A stretch of DNA of 64,000 bases. Origin: Kaistia defluvii. Its GTDB lineage: Bacteria; Pseudomonadota; Alphaproteobacteria; Rhizobiales; Kaistiaceae. Made by a program: the position numbers and the translations under genes. Shown piece by piece: positions 25,774 through 35,712 of this stretch (position 1 is the first letter of the stretch; the number at the start of each line of letters is the position of its first letter). The notes under the pieces were generated by a model. The model did not search any database and was not told the DNA's origin. It worked only from the letters and a program-made list of their open reading frames with translations. The stretch is taken from the NCBI RefSeq assembly GCF_026343955.1, contig NZ_JAPKNI010000002.1, positions 310,001 to 374,000 of the forward strand, given 5' to 3'.

Positions 25774-27537
25774 TTATTGCAGCACTTCGATCCGCGCCGA
25801 CTTGATGTCGGCGGCCGTACCGTCGCCGGGAATGCCGGGTTCGATCAGCACCGCGTCCGTCTCGGGGCCGCCGCGCTCCTTCGGCACCGTCCAGGTCGCC
25901 GAGAGCGGGGCATAGTCCTTGCCCAGTTCGCCATCCTTCCAGGGACTGAGGCTGCGGCCGTTCTGATAGGCGAAGCGCAGCGAATGGGCCGGGTTGGTCG
26001 CGGATGCGCGCGCCACGACGACGAGGCGGATGGTGCGGCCGGCCAGCCTTTCATAGACACCGCGGCCGACGGTGATCCGCGAGCCCGTCGAATGGATCGA
26101 TGTGGAGACGCGTGCAAAGCCGCCCTGCGTATCGCCCTCGAAGCGGACCGGATTGTCGGGAACCGACTGGAACACGCTGGGATCGCGGCCATCGAACAGA
26201 TTGAGTGTTTCGAGCGCCAGCGCGCCGGCCGGTATGGCAGCGGCCGGCGCCGCAGGGGCGGGGGCTTCTTCCGGGGCGGCGGCGATGACGCCGGCAATGT
26301 CGGTCGGCGGCGCCGGCTGGGCCGGGGCGGGTGCCGAAGGCCCGGCCTGGGTGGCGGTCGCGGCGGGCGTCGGGCTGCGCGAGAGCAGGAAGGCGCCGCC
26401 GCCAAGGCCCGCGACGAGCAGCAGGACGACACCGGCGATGATGCCGATCATTCGGCCGCTGATCGCATCGGCGATATCGCGCAGCCGGTCGCCAAGGCCG
26501 CGACGCGGTTCGTCCGCCTCGAACGGCTCGTCCTCCAGCGCATCCGCGTCGAAGGGTTCCTCGTCGAGGTCGTCCTCGGCATCGTCTTCCACGGGCTGGC
26601 GCGGTTCGGTCCGCAAGGCGGCGCGATCGTCGAAGCGCTCGCGGTGCCGGCGCAGGATGTCGTCAGCCGATTCACGACCGGCATTGCCGGCCAAGTCCGG
26701 GTGCCCGTCGTCGCGGCCGTCCTCTTCGTCGTCCAGCGGCTCTTCCCCTTCCGCCAGTCCTTCCTCTTCCGCCAGTCCTTCCTCTTCCGCAAGGTCGCCT
26801 TCATCGGGCGGCTCGTCGTCGGCCCGATGATCTTCCGTCTCGTCCTGATCCTCGGACGGCTGCTCATCCTCGGCATCCGCGGCAGGCTCGTCCTGCGCTG
26901 CCTCGTCCAAGGGGTCGGGCTCCTCTTCGGGGCGCCAGCCATCCGCGGCGCCGGCCTCGGCAGGTGCGGCAGGGGCGCCGCCCTGGGTCGACTTGGCCAG
27001 GATGGCCCTGTCGCCTCGGCCGGCCGGCTTGTCGGCGGCCGTGCTGTCGAGCGCGGCAAGCGCCGCCAACACGGCGGAGTCGGCGGTGGACGCCGCCGGG
27101 ATGCCGTTCCTGTCGTCGTTCTTCGTCGCGTCCCGCATCGGCGTCGGCGAGCCGATCCGCGACAGCGGTTCGAAACGCGCCAGCTTGCGCGCCGGCTCGC
27201 GCGGCGGCAGCGTCAGCGCGGCGGAAAAGGGCAAGGCCTCGGGCTTGGCCGGAACGCCGGCTTCGGGCGTGACCAGGCTGGACGGTTCGTCCTCGGCCTC
27301 GTCGTCCTCGGGCGCATCGCCCTCCGCGTTCCGGTGTTCGCTGAGGATCGACGCGACGACGCCGTCGAACTCGTCGATCTTGCTGTCGATCTCGCTCGGC
27401 GTCAGCGGCGGGTCATACGACCACAGCAGCCGGATCATCGCTTCGCGCGCGCTGGTGAACATGCGCTCCCGACCATCGTGGTCCGAGGGGGCAAGGTGCG
27501 CGACGGAGCGGCGCAGGACCGTTTGGAGTTGGCTCAT
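25774..27537 (-). CDS. Hypothetical acidic single-pass membrane protein
   Basis: A 587-residue protein of unknown function. Residues 1-70 look helical and conserved-like (MSQLQTVLRRSVAHLAPSDH, REAMIRLLWSYDPPLTPSEI). Residues ~70-345 are low complexity, and from ~203 strongly acidic (Asp/Glu/Pro/Ala) with a tandem LAEEEG LAEEEG LAEGEE at 249-266. One transmembrane helix lies at ~364-385 (IGIIAGVVLLLVAGLGGG). After an Ala/Pro linker, the last ~150 residues form a globular, probably periplasmic beta-rich domain (FQSVPDNPVRFEGDTQG; HSLRFAYQNGRSLSPW). The start at 27537 was chosen because the upstream part of the frame overlaps ppk2. It lies 116 bp downstream of ppk2 in the same direction. Confidence 0.82.
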   Translation of the reverse strand: MSQLQTVLRRSVAHLAPSDHDGRERMFTSAREAMIRLLWSYDPPLTPSEIDSKIDEFDGVVASILSEHRNAEGDAPEDDEAEDEPSSLVTPEAGVPAKPEALPFSAALTLPPREPARKLARFEPLSRIGSPTPMRDATKNDDRNGIPAASTADSAVLAALAALDSTAADKPAGRGDRAILAKSTQGGAPAAPAEAGAADGWRPEEEPDPLDEAAQDEPAADAEDEQPSEDQDETEDHRADDEPPDEGDLAEEEGLAEEEGLAEGEEPLDDEEDGRDDGHPDLAGNAGRESADDILRRHRERFDDRAALRTEPRQPVEDDAEDDLDEEPFDADALEDEPFEADEPRRGLGDRLRDIADAISGRMIGIIAGVVLLLVAGLGGGAFLLSRSPTPAATATQAGPSAPAPAQPAPPTDIAGVIAAAPEEAPAPAAPAAAIPAGALALETLNLFDGRDPSVFQSVPDNPVRFEGDTQGGFARVSTSIHSTGSRITVGRGVYERLAGRTIRLVVVARASATNPAHSLRFAYQNGRSLSPWKDGELGKDYAPLSATWTVPKERGGPETDAVLIEPGIPGDGTAADIKSARIEVLQ

Positions 27538-27653
27538 AACGCTCGGGAATGACCGGAAAAGGGTGAACGAACCGTTGATAGCAGCGCCTGAAGGCGAAAC
27601 TTCGGCAGCATACGGCTCCTTCAGGGGGCGCGCCCCCGCTGGAGCCGCGGGCT

Positions 27654-28724
27654 TCAACCCTTCTTGAGGAAGCCGGGGCCGGATCCCAGGATCAGCGGAT
27701 CCGGCTCGCGCACCACGTCCTTGTCGCGGCCGGGATAGTCGATCCGGCTCAGCACGTAGCGGATGATGTTGAGGCGGGCGCGGCGCTTGTCGTTGGCGAG
27801 CGCGATGATCCAGGGAGACTTGTCGGTATGGGTGGTCTCCAGCATGGAGTCGCGGGCCTTGGAATAGTCCTTCCATTTGCCGAGCGCGGCATAATCCATC
27901 GGCGACAGCTTCCAGATCTTCAGCGGGTTGTGGCGCCGTTCGTGGAAGCGCTTCAGCTGCATCTCCTGGCCGATGTCGAGCCAGAACTTGAACAGGATCG
28001 TGCCGGCCTCGATCAGCCCCGCCTCGAGCATCGGCGCCTGATCGATGAAGACCTTGCGCTCTTCGGGCGTGCAGAAGCCCATCACCGTCTCGACGCCGGC
28101 GCGATTGTACCAGGAGCGGTCGAAGGTGACGATCTCGCCGGCGGTCGGCAATTGCTCGATATAGCGCTGGAAGTACCACTGGCCGCGTTGGGTGTCCGAC
28201 GGCTTCGGCAGGGCGACGTCGCGCGCGTTGCGCGGGTTGAGATACTGGCGCAGCGCGAAGATGGCGCCGCCCTTGCCGGCGGCGTCGCGGCCCTCGAACA
28301 GCATCACCACCTTGAGGCCCTTTTCGATGACGTGGTGCTGCAGCTTGACCAGCTCGATCTGCAGCGCCGTCAGTTCCTCCTCGTATTTGTCGGATTTCAT
28401 CGACTTGTCATAGGGATAGCCACCCGACCCGAACGCCGTTTCCTCGACCCAGGCCGGCAGGACGGGATTGTCGAGATCAAAGCTGCCGAGCTTGGTCTCG
28501 ATCGGAGGGGAGTCGACGCTGGGTTCGAGCTGCTTGGGCAGGGGCGCGGCGGCCTTGCCCTCTTCGGACTTGCCCTTGTCGCCGTTCTTGCCGCTTTTCT
28601 TGCCGTCGCCGCTCTTCTCCTCGCCGTTCTTGCCGGCATCCTTGCCGGCCTTCGGCTCGTCGGACTGGCCCGCCTCCGCTTTCAGATTGTCGGACTTGGA
28701 CTTCTTCTTGTCTGAATTCGCCAT
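27654..28724 (-). CDS. ppk2: Polyphosphate kinase 2
   Basis: A 356-residue PPK2-family enzyme that transfers phosphate between polyphosphate and nucleotides. Walker A is [20 protein letters not shown], and the Walker B/lid region includes [12 protein letters not shown]. The first ~70 residues are an unusual low-complexity Lys/Ser/Gly/Asp tail ([23 protein letters not shown]). The conserved core starts near [19 protein letters not shown]. It is divergent from phoR with ~150 bp between, and that gap holds a candidate Pho box, consistent with phosphate control. The direction of catalysis (GDP or ADP) is not decidable here. Confidence 0.94.
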   Translation of the reverse strand: MANSDKKKSKSDNLKAEAGQSDEPKAGKDAGKNGEEKSGDGKKSGKNGDKGKSEEGKAAAPLPKQLEPSVDSPPIETKLGSFDLDNPVLPAWVEETAFGSGGYPYDKSMKSDKYEEELTALQIELVKLQHHVIEKGLKVVMLFEGRDAAGKGGAIFALRQYLNPRNARDVALPKPSDTQRGQWYFQRYIEQLPTAGEIVTFDRSWYNRAGVETVMGFCTPEERKVFIDQAPMLEAGLIEAGTILFKFWLDIGQEMQLKRFHERRHNPLKIWKLSPMDYAALGKWKDYSKARDSMLETTHTDKSPWIIALANDKRRARLNIIRYVLSRIDYPGRDKDVVREPDPLILGSGPGFLKKG

Positions 28725-28775
28725 GTCGATTCCGATCTCCTACATAGAAGCCGTTTGGAGGACGACACTGCCATG

Positions 28776-28797
28776 CTGTCATCTGCTTGTCCTGTAC
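28776..28797. promoter_or_regulatory. Candidate Pho box between ppk2 and phoR
   Basis: A perfect CTGTCAT at 28776-28782 is followed 11 bp later by TTGTCCT (5 of 7 matching). This is the spacing expected of a PhoB-binding direct repeat. It lies 52 bp from the ppk2 start and about 77 bp from the phoR start, so it could serve either promoter. Confidence 0.45.
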
Positions 28798-28873
28798 GAC
28801 ATGCGATGATGAGCCGGCATAGTCATGGCGGATGCCCCGTCCGGGGAACGCCAACCTGGGAAATGGAGACGGA

Positions 28874-30223
28874 ATGAGCGACAGGGACCGGATCGTCGTC
28901 GAGGACGAGGCGCAGGACGCCGGCAAGCGCGGGGTGATGGCCCGGCTTGTCGAGGCGCGGCCGTTCTTCCTGACGATGGCGGCGCTGCTCCTGTTCCTCG
29001 TGCTGATCGACCAGGTGAGCGCGGTCGCCGCGGGCGCGGTGCTCGCCGCGACGGTCGGCTTCTTCGCGCTCTTCCTGCGCGGTCAGGGGGAGCTGCCGGT
29101 GCGGCTGACCAGCCGCCCGCCGCCCTCGATCTGGCCGGAGACCGGCATCAAGCGCATGGCCGACGCGCTGCCCGATCCCTGCGTCATCCTCGATCGGCGC
29201 GGCGTCGTGCGCTATGCCAACAGCCGGGCGGAGGCGACCTTCCCGATCCGGCCCGGCGATCCGCTGACCTTCCGCCTGCGCAATCCCGATTTCGTCGGCG
29301 CCTTCGACCGCGTCGCCGCCGGTGGCGCGGCGGAGAAGGTGCAGTTTCTCGAGCGCGGCGCGACCGAGCGCTGGTATCTGGCCTGGTTCTCGGCGCTGGA
29401 ACCGGCCGGCGGCGCCAGCGACCGCTCCGGCTTCATCATCCTGATCTTCTCCGACCTGACGGAGCAGCGGGTGAGCGAGAAGATCCGCGTCGATTTCGTC
29501 GCCAATGCGAGCCACGAACTGCGCACGCCGCTCGCCTCGCTGTCCGGCTTCATCGAGACGATGCAGGGCCCGGCCAAGGACGACGCGGTGGCGCGCCAGC
29601 GCTTCCTCGGCATCATGCACGACCAGGCGACGCGCATGAGCCGGCTGATCGACGATCTGCTGTCGCTGTCGCGCATCGAGATGAAGGCGCATATGCGCCC
29701 CGAGGCGCCGGTGGACCTGACCGGCGTCATCCGCGGCGTGGTCGATGCGCTGGAGCCGCTGGCGCGCGATCTCGGCGTCACCATCGAGACCGAGCTGCCG
29801 GAGACGCCTCTGGTGGTGCCGGGCGACCGCGACGAGCTGGTGCAGGTGTTCCAGAACCTGATCGAGAATGGCTGCAAATACGGAAAGCTGGGCCAGCGCG
29901 TGCAGGTGACGGCGACGCCGCCGCCCGGCGGACGCGGCGGGCCGGTGGTGACGGTGCGCGATTTCGGCGCCGGCATCCCGGCCGAGCACCTGCCGCGCCT
30001 GACCGAGCGCTTCTACCGCGCCGACATCCAGGCGAGTCACGCCCAGCGCGGCACGGGTCTCGGCCTCGCCATCGTCAAGCACATCCTCAACCGCCATCGC
30101 GCCCGCCTGCTGATCGAGAGCCGCCCCGGCGAGGGGGCGAGCTTCACTGTCGCATTCAACGTCGCCCTCTCGGGGGGCTCCTTGCCCGGCGAAGGAAAAA
30201 GCCGTGACGTTTCCTATATTTAG
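28874..30223 (+). CDS. phoR: Phosphate regulon sensor histidine kinase PhoR
   Basis: A 449-residue membrane-anchored histidine kinase. Two close hydrophobic helices lie at about residues 30-70 (FFLTMAALLLFLVLI; AVLAATVGFFALFLRG). A PAS-like region follows (ADALPDPCVILDRRG), then HisKA with H-box NASHELRTPLASLSGF and the HATPase domain with N-box QNLIENGCKYG, DFGAGIP and GTGLGLAIVKH. It phosphorylates PhoB encoded at 34952. The start at 28874 has GGAGACGGA upstream; an ATG at 28832 adds an unlikely extension. First gene of the phoR-pst-phoUB cluster. Confidence 0.94.
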   Translation: MSDRDRIVVEDEAQDAGKRGVMARLVEARPFFLTMAALLLFLVLIDQVSAVAAGAVLAATVGFFALFLRGQGELPVRLTSRPPPSIWPETGIKRMADALPDPCVILDRRGVVRYANSRAEATFPIRPGDPLTFRLRNPDFVGAFDRVAAGGAAEKVQFLERGATERWYLAWFSALEPAGGASDRSGFIILIFSDLTEQRVSEKIRVDFVANASHELRTPLASLSGFIETMQGPAKDDAVARQRFLGIMHDQATRMSRLIDDLLSLSRIEMKAHMRPEAPVDLTGVIRGVVDALEPLARDLGVTIETELPETPLVVPGDRDELVQVFQNLIENGCKYGKLGQRVQVTATPPPGGRGGPVVTVRDFGAGIPAEHLPRLTERFYRADIQASHAQRGTGLGLAIVKHILNRHRARLLIESRPGEGASFTVAFNVALSGGSLPGEGKSRDVSYI

Positions 30224-30226
30224 ACT

Positions 30227-30259
30227 GTCATAAAAGAGTGATGATACTGTCATAGAACC
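30227..30259 (+). promoter_or_regulatory. Pho box array in front of pstS
   Basis: Three tandem 11-bp units read CTGTCATAAAA, GAGTGATGATA and CTGTCATAGAA. The first and third units have the exact PhoB half-site CTGTCAT, 22 bp apart; the middle one is weak. The array begins 3 bp after the phoR stop, about 95 bp before the pstS start, and should activate pstSCAB-phoUB under phosphate starvation. Confidence 0.85.
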
Positions 30260-30354
30260 ATTACCTGTGGTGACTAGGGTCCGCTCGCGTCCCGGTCGCA
30301 AGTGGTCGGGGCAAGCAACTCGCAAGTTCCGGAACCCCGTCAGGGAGACGTCAG

Positions 30355-31404
30355 GTGACATTCAAGAAATTCGCACTCGCGGCCGGCCTTTTCGCCGCCA
30401 CCATCGGCTTCGGTTCGGCCCAGGCAGCGGACATTTCCGGCGCCGGCGCAACCTTCCCTTATCCGGTCTACGCCAAGTGGGCGGACACCTATAAGAAGGA
30501 AACCGGCATCGGCATGAACTACCAGTCGATCGGCTCGGGTGGCGGCATCAAGCAGATCAAGGCCAAGACGGTCACCTTCGGCGCTTCCGATGCCCCGCTG
30601 AAGCCGGAAGAGCTGGCCAAGGCCGGCCTGGTCCAGTTCCCGACCGTCATCGGCGGCGTGGTTCCGATCATCAACGTCCCCGGCCTGAAGCCGGGTGAAG
30701 TGACCCTCGACGGCCAGACACTGGCCGACATCTTCCAGGGCAAGATCACCAAGTGGAACGACGAGGCGATCAAGAAGCTCAACGCCGACGTCAACCTGCC
30801 GGACATGGCGATCGCCGTCGTGCGCCGTTCGGACGGTTCGGGCACCAGCTTCGTGTTCACGACCTACCTGTCGCAGGCCTCCAAGTCCTGGGCTGACGAA
30901 GTCGGCGCCGCTTCGGCCGTCGAATGGCCGGTCGGCCTCGGCGCCAAGGGCAATGAGGGCGTCGCCGCCAATGTCGGCCAGACCCAGGGTTCGATCGGCT
31001 ATGTCGAGTATGCCTTCGCCGCCCAGAACGGCATGTCCTACACCAAGCTCGTCAACAAGGACGGCCAGACCGTGGCTCCGGAAGCGGCCAACTTCGCCGC
31101 CGCCGCCGCCAACGTCGATTGGGCCAAGGCTCCCGGCTACTACGTCATCCTGACGAACGAGCCCGGCGCGACCTCGTGGCCGATCACCGCCGCGACCTTC
31201 ATCCTGGTCCACGCCAAGCCGGACAACGCCGCCGACGTCGCCGAAGCCCTGAAGTTCTTCAGCTGGGCCTACGACAAGGGCGACGCTGCAGCCGAAGAGC
31301 TGCACTACATCCCGCTGCCCGACTCGGTCGTCGCTGACATCAAGGCGACTTGGGCCAAGGATATCCTTGGCGCCGACGGCAAGCCGGTCCTCGCTGCCAA
31401 CTAG
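30355..31404 (+). CDS. pstS: Phosphate ABC transporter substrate-binding protein PstS
   Basis: A 349-residue periplasmic phosphate-binding protein. It starts with GTG preceded by AGGGAGACG. A signal peptide ([20 protein letters not shown]...AQA) precedes the mature [20 protein letters not shown]. Phosphate-contact motifs are [22 protein letters not shown] and [16 protein letters not shown]. It has a strong intrinsic terminator after its stop, so it is probably made in excess over the membrane subunits. Confidence 0.97.
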   Translation: MTFKKFALAAGLFAATIGFGSAQAADISGAGATFPYPVYAKWADTYKKETGIGMNYQSIGSGGGIKQIKAKTVTFGASDAPLKPEELAKAGLVQFPTVIGGVVPIINVPGLKPGEVTLDGQTLADIFQGKITKWNDEAIKKLNADVNLPDMAIAVVRRSDGSGTSFVFTTYLSQASKSWADEVGAASAVEWPVGLGAKGNEGVAANVGQTQGSIGYVEYAFAAQNGMSYTKLVNKDGQTVAPEAANFAAAAANVDWAKAPGYYVILTNEPGATSWPITAATFILVHAKPDNAADVAEALKFFSWAYDKGDAAAEELHYIPLPDSVVADIKATWAKDILGADGKPVLAAN

Positions 31405-31418
31405 GCTCGATCAGATGG

Positions 31419-31447
31419 AAAGAGGGGCGCACTGCCCCTCTTTCTTC
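31419..31447 (+). terminator. Terminator/attenuator between pstS and pstC
   Basis: A perfect 10-bp stem (AAAGAGGGGC with GCCCCTCTTT, loop GCACT) is followed by CTTCCTT. It lies 14 bp after the pstS stop and would end most transcripts there, giving high pstS and lower pstCAB expression. Confidence 0.8.
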
Positions 31448-31488
31448 CTTCACAAAATTGGCTCCCAATGCGGAACCGGGAAAACAAC

Positions 31489-32481
31489 ATGGTCGATGCT
31501 GCGATGACAGGCGCGATCAGCGCCGGCATGGATAGTGCCAAGCTGAAACGCATGAGACGGTTCAAGGCCGGGGATGCCACCTTCCGGGCGTTGACCCTGA
31601 GCGCGGCGCTGATGGTTCTGGTGCTGCTGGGCGGCGTGATCATCTCGCTGGTGCATGGTTCGATCCCGGCGCTCTCGACCTTCGGCTTCGGCTTCATCAC
31701 GAGCCAGTCCTGGAATCCCGTCACCGAGAAGTTCGGCGCGCTGGCGCCCATCTACGGTACGGTCATCACCTCCTTCATCGCGCTCCTGATCGCCGTTCCC
31801 GTCGGCATCGGCATCGCCATCTTCCTGACCGAGCTCTGCCCGCCCTGGCTGAAGCGTCCGATCGGCGTCGCCATCGAACTGCTCGCCGGCATTCCCTCGA
31901 TCATCTACGGCATCTGGGGCCTGTTCGTTTTCGCCCCGTTCTTCCAGACGACGATCCAGCCCTTCCTGATCGACATCTTCGCGCCGATCCCGGTGCTGAA
32001 CAGCCTCTTCGCCGGCCCGCCCTACGGCATCGGCATCCTGACCGCCGGCTTTATCCTGGCCATCATGGTGCTGCCCTTCATCACCTCGATCACCCGCGAC
32101 GTGTTCGACACCGTCCCGCCGGTGCTGAAGGAAGCGACCTACGGCCTCGGCTGCACGACCTCGGAAGTCGTGACCAAGGTGGTGCTGCCCTATACCCGCG
32201 TCGGCGTCATCGGCGGCGTCATGCTGGGCCTCGGCCGCGCGCTCGGCGAAACCATGGCCGTCACCTTCGTCATCGGCAACGCCCACAAGATCTCCGCCTC
32301 GATCCTGTCGCCCGGCACGACCATCTCGGCCTCGATCGCCAACGAATTCACGGAAGCGGTCGGCGATCTCTACACCTCGTCGCTGATCGCGCTTGGCCTG
32401 ATCCTCTTCGTCATCACCTTCATCGTTCTCGCCGCGGCGCGTCTGCTGCTGATGCGCATGAACGTCAAAGCCGGCAATTGA
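31489..32481 (+). CDS. pstC: Phosphate ABC transporter permease PstC
   Basis: The 330-residue inner-membrane permease of the high-affinity phosphate importer. The first helix follows a basic N-terminus ([10 protein letters not shown], then [20 protein letters not shown]). The conserved [20 protein letters not shown] and coupling loop [21 protein letters not shown] identify PstC. The start at 31489 is preceded by GGGAAAACAAC; an in-frame ATG at 31468 lacks a ribosome-binding site. It is followed by pstA 11 bp after the stop. Confidence 0.95.
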   Translation: MVDAAMTGAISAGMDSAKLKRMRRFKAGDATFRALTLSAALMVLVLLGGVIISLVHGSIPALSTFGFGFITSQSWNPVTEKFGALAPIYGTVITSFIALLIAVPVGIGIAIFLTELCPPWLKRPIGVAIELLAGIPSIIYGIWGLFVFAPFFQTTIQPFLIDIFAPIPVLNSLFAGPPYGIGILTAGFILAIMVLPFITSITRDVFDTVPPVLKEATYGLGCTTSEVVTKVVLPYTRVGVIGGVMLGLGRALGETMAVTFVIGNAHKISASILSPGTTISASIANEFTEAVGDLYTSSLIALGLILFVITFIVLAAARLLLMRMNVKAGN

Positions 32482-32492
32482 GGCGCCCGATC

Positions 32493-33395
32493 ATGGCAAG
32501 CAATCTCGGCACAATCGGCTCCGGCGGCCTTTCCGCCGCCTCGACGCCCGCGGCCCAGGCGATCTACCGCCGCCGTCGTCGCGGCAACAAGATCCTGCTG
32601 ACGCTCTCCGTCGGCGCCACCATCTTCGGCCTGGCCTGGCTGGTGCTGATCCTCGGCGCGCTGCTCTATCAGGGCTTCAGCGGTCTCTCGCTGGCGGTCT
32701 TCACCGAAATGACGCCGCCGCCGGGCTCGGCCGGCGGCCTTCTGAACGCCATCATGGGCAGCCTGGTCATGACCTTCGGCGGCGTGATCATAGGAACGCC
32801 GATCGGCATCCTGGCCGGCACCTACATGTCGGAATACGGCCGCAACAACAAGCTGACGATGGTCGTGCGCTTCATCAACGACATCCTGCTGGCGGCGCCT
32901 TCGATCGTCATCGGCCTGTTCGTCTATGAGGTGGTCGTGGTCCGGATGGGACACTTCTCGGCCTTCGCCGGCATGGCGGCCCTCGCCATCCTGGTGATCC
33001 CGGTCGTCGTCCGCACCACGGAGGACATGCTCAACCTGGTGCCGAACCAGCTTCGCGAGGCCGCCGCCTCGCTCGGCCTGCCGCGCTCGATCATGATCCG
33101 CCACGTCGCCTACAAGGCCGCGATGTCGGGCATCGTCACCGGCGTACTGCTGGCGATCGCCCGCGTCAGCGGCGAGACCGCCCCGCTGCTCTTCACCGCG
33201 CTGAACAACCAGTTCTGGAGCACCAACCTGAACGCGCCGATGTCGTCGCTGCCGGTGACGATCTTCCAGTTCGCCCTGTCGCCCTATCCGGATTGGCAGA
33301 AGCTCGCCTGGACCGGCGCCCTGCTCATCACCTTTACCGTGCTGGCGCTCAACATCGTCGCTCGCGCCTTCCTCAGCCCCAAGGCTCAAAAATGA
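32493..33395 (+). CDS. pstA: Phosphate ABC transporter permease PstA
   Basis: The 300-residue partner permease of PstC. Motifs include [40 protein letters not shown] and the coupling loop [24 protein letters not shown] at 32478 is an in-frame alternative start overlapping pstC, but the ATG at 32493 gives the usual length. Its stop overlaps the pstB start (ATGA), showing translational coupling. Confidence 0.95.
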   Translation: MASNLGTIGSGGLSAASTPAAQAIYRRRRRGNKILLTLSVGATIFGLAWLVLILGALLYQGFSGLSLAVFTEMTPPPGSAGGLLNAIMGSLVMTFGGVIIGTPIGILAGTYMSEYGRNNKLTMVVRFINDILLAAPSIVIGLFVYEVVVVRMGHFSAFAGMAALAILVIPVVVRTTEDMLNLVPNQLREAAASLGLPRSIMIRHVAYKAAMSGIVTGVLLAIARVSGETAPLLFTALNNQFWSTNLNAPMSSLPVTIFQFALSPYPDWQKLAWTGALLITFTVLALNIVARAFLSPKAQK

Positions 33396-34177
33396 CCCAG
33401 ACCGCGATGAACACGGCCGGCATGGCCGAGAAGATCTCGATCCGCAATCTGAAGTTCTTCTACGGCGACAACCTCGCGCTGAAGACCATCAACCTGCCGC
33501 TGTTCGAGAAGAAGGTCACCGCTTTCATCGGCCCGTCGGGTTGCGGCAAGTCGACCCTGCTGCGCGTGCTGAACCGGATGTACGACCTCTATCCGCGCCA
33601 GCGGGCCGAGGGCGAGGTGATCTTCGACGGCAAGAACGTGCTCGACCCCGACCAGGACCGAAACATGCTGCGCGCCCGCGTCGGCATGGTGTTCCAGAAG
33701 CCGACGCCGTTCCCGATGTCGATCTACGACAACATCGCCTTCGGCATCCGCCTGTATGAGAACATCTCGCGCTCCGAGATGGACGGCCGGGTCGAGGCGG
33801 CGCTGACGCGCGGCGCGCTCTGGAACGAGGTCAAGGACAAGCTGCACACCAGCGGCCTCAGCCTTTCGGGCGGCCAGCAGCAGCGCCTGTGCATCGCCCG
33901 CACCATCGCGGTGCGGCCGGAAGTCGTGCTGTTCGACGAGCCCTGCTCGGCGCTCGATCCGATCTCGACCGCCAAGATCGAGGAACTGATCGACGAACTG
34001 ACGACCGACTACACGATCGCCATCGTCACCCACAACATGCAGCAGGCGGCCCGCGTCTCGGACTACACGGCCTTCATGTATCTCGGCGAGCTGATCGAGT
34101 TCGACGAGACGACGAAGATCTTCACCGCCCCGAGCGACAAGCGCACCCAGGACTACATCACCGGTCGCTTCGGCTAA
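33392..34177 (+). CDS. pstB: Phosphate ABC transporter ATP-binding protein PstB
   Basis: A 261-residue ATPase. Walker A is [20 protein letters not shown], the Q-loop [17 protein letters not shown] is the PstB hallmark, the signature is [13 protein letters not shown], Walker B is [15 protein letters not shown], and the switch is [14 protein letters not shown]. Its product forms the PstSCAB complex and contacts PhoU/PhoR in signalling. phoU starts 25 bp downstream. Confidence 0.97.
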   Translation: MTQTAMNTAGMAEKISIRNLKFFYGDNLALKTINLPLFEKKVTAFIGPSGCGKSTLLRVLNRMYDLYPRQRAEGEVIFDGKNVLDPDQDRNMLRARVGMVFQKPTPFPMSIYDNIAFGIRLYENISRSEMDGRVEAALTRGALWNEVKDKLHTSGLSLSGGQQQRLCIARTIAVRPEVVLFDEPCSALDPISTAKIEELIDELTTDYTIAIVTHNMQQAARVSDYTAFMYLGELIEFDETTKIFTAPSDKRTQDYITGRFG

Positions 34178-34202
34178 GCCGGGCCACGGGTAGGAGCACG
34201 AC

Positions 34203-34919
34203 ATGTCCGAACACATCGTTTCCAAGTACGACGAAGAACTGAACGACGTCGCCCGCCGCATCGCCGAGATGGGCGGCATGGCCGAGCGTCTCGTCGACGT
34301 GGCGGTCAGCGCGCTGATGCGCGTCGATGCCGAGACCGCCCGCACCGTCATCGCGGACGACAAGAAGCTCGACGTGCTGCAGCGGGAGTGCGAAGAGCGC
34401 GCCATCATGATCATCGCCCGGCGCCAGCCCATGGCGATGGACCTGCGCGAAGTCATCGCCGCGCAGCGCATCGCCAGCGATCTCGAGCGCATCGGCGACC
34501 TGGCCAAGAACATCGCCAAGCGCGTCATCGCGCTGGACGGCCACATCCAGTCCAAGCGCTTCAACACCGGCGTCGAGCACATGGCGCAGCTTTCGCTGGC
34601 GCAGCTCAAGGACGTGCTGGACTCCTACGCGACCCGCGACGTCGACCAGGCCTACCAAGTGTGGAAGCGCGACGAAGAAATCGACGCCATGTACACGTCG
34701 CTCTTCCGCGAGCTGCTGACCTACATGATGGAAGATCCGCGCAACATCACCTTCTGCACGCATCTCCTGTTCTGCGCCAAGAACATCGAGCGCATCGGCG
34801 ACCATGCGACCAACATCGCCGAAACGGTCTATTATGTCGTCACCGGCCAGGTCCTGGCCGAGGATCGTCCCAAGCAGGATGAATCCAGCACGACCGCCGT
34901 CGCGTATGAGAAGAACTGA
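34203..34919 (+). CDS. phoU: Phosphate signalling complex protein PhoU
   Basis: A 238-residue all-helical protein with two PhoU repeats. Each carries the metal-binding E/D-rich helix: ASDLERIGDLAKNIAKRVI in the first repeat and CAKNIERIGDHATNIAETVY in the second. It connects the Pst transporter state to PhoR and restrains PhoB when phosphate is plentiful. A GTAGGAG site precedes the ATG. It lies between pstB and phoB in the same operon. Confidence 0.97.
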   Translation: MSEHIVSKYDEELNDVARRIAEMGGMAERLVDVAVSALMRVDAETARTVIADDKKLDVLQRECEERAIMIIARRQPMAMDLREVIAAQRIASDLERIGDLAKNIAKRVIALDGHIQSKRFNTGVEHMAQLSLAQLKDVLDSYATRDVDQAYQVWKRDEEIDAMYTSLFRELLTYMMEDPRNITFCTHLLFCAKNIERIGDHATNIAETVYYVVTGQVLAEDRPKQDESSTTAVAYEKN

Positions 34920-34951
34920 CGCCTGCGTCAGGTTTACTGGGATATCCGTGA

Positions 34952-35650
34952 ATGACGCCACGCGTTATGATCGTTGAGGACGAGGAGGCGCTGAGCCTCC
35001 TCCTCCGCTACAACCTCGAAGCCGAGGGCTATGCCGTCGAGGTGGTGCCGCGCGGCGACGACGCCGAGATGCGCCTGCTCGAGACCGTGCCCGACCTGCT
35101 GCTGCTCGACTGGATGCTGCCGGGCATCTCCGGCATCGAGCTGTGCCGCCGCCTGCGGGCGCGCGACGCCACCCGCACCCTGCCGGTGATCATGCTGACG
35201 GCGCGCGGCGAGGAACAGGAACGCATCCGGGGCCTCGCCACCGGCGCCGACGACTATGTCGTCAAGCCGTTCTCGGTGCCGGAACTGATGGCCCGCGTCC
35301 GCGCCATCCTGCGCCGCTCGAAGCCGGAGGTGATCGCCTCGCTGCTGCGTGCCGGCGACATCGAGCTCGACCGCGAGACGCATCGCGTCCGCCGCTCGGG
35401 GCGCGAGCTGCATCTCGGTCCGACCGAGTTCCGCCTGCTCGAATATCTGATGAAGAGCCCGGGCCGCGTGTTCTCGCGCGAGCAGCTGCTCGACGGCGTC
35501 TGGGGCCGCGACGTCTATGTCGACGAACGCACGGTCGATGTGCATATCGGCCGGCTGCGCAAGGCGGTCAATCGCGGCCGCGTCAAGGACCCGATCCGCA
35601 CCGTGCGCGGCTCCGGCTATTCCTTCGACGACCAGTTCGCGATGGCGTGA
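34952..35650 (+). CDS. phoB: Phosphate regulon response regulator PhoB
   Basis: A 232-residue OmpR-family response regulator. The receiver domain has the acidic pocket (EDEEALS), the phospho-acceptor aspartate in LLLLDWMLPGISG near residue 53, and the conserved lysine in DDYVVKPFS. The C-terminal winged helix (ELHLGPTEFRLLEYLMKSPG, SREQLLDGVWGRDVYVDERT) binds Pho boxes such as those at 30227. Last gene of the cluster; a bidirectional-looking terminator follows. Confidence 0.97.
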   Translation: MTPRVMIVEDEEALSLLLRYNLEAEGYAVEVVPRGDDAEMRLLETVPDLLLLDWMLPGISGIELCRRLRARDATRTLPVIMLTARGEEQERIRGLATGADDYVVKPFSVPELMARVRAILRRSKPEVIASLLRAGDIELDRETHRVRRSGRELHLGPTEFRLLEYLMKSPGRVFSREQLLDGVWGRDVYVDERTVDVHIGRLRKAVNRGRVKDPIRTVRGSGYSFDDQFAMA

Positions 35651-35712
35651 CGGGTTGCCTTGCCTCTCTCAGACGGGAGGGGCGGGGCAGTCTTCCAAAG
35701 ATCGAGCCCTAC

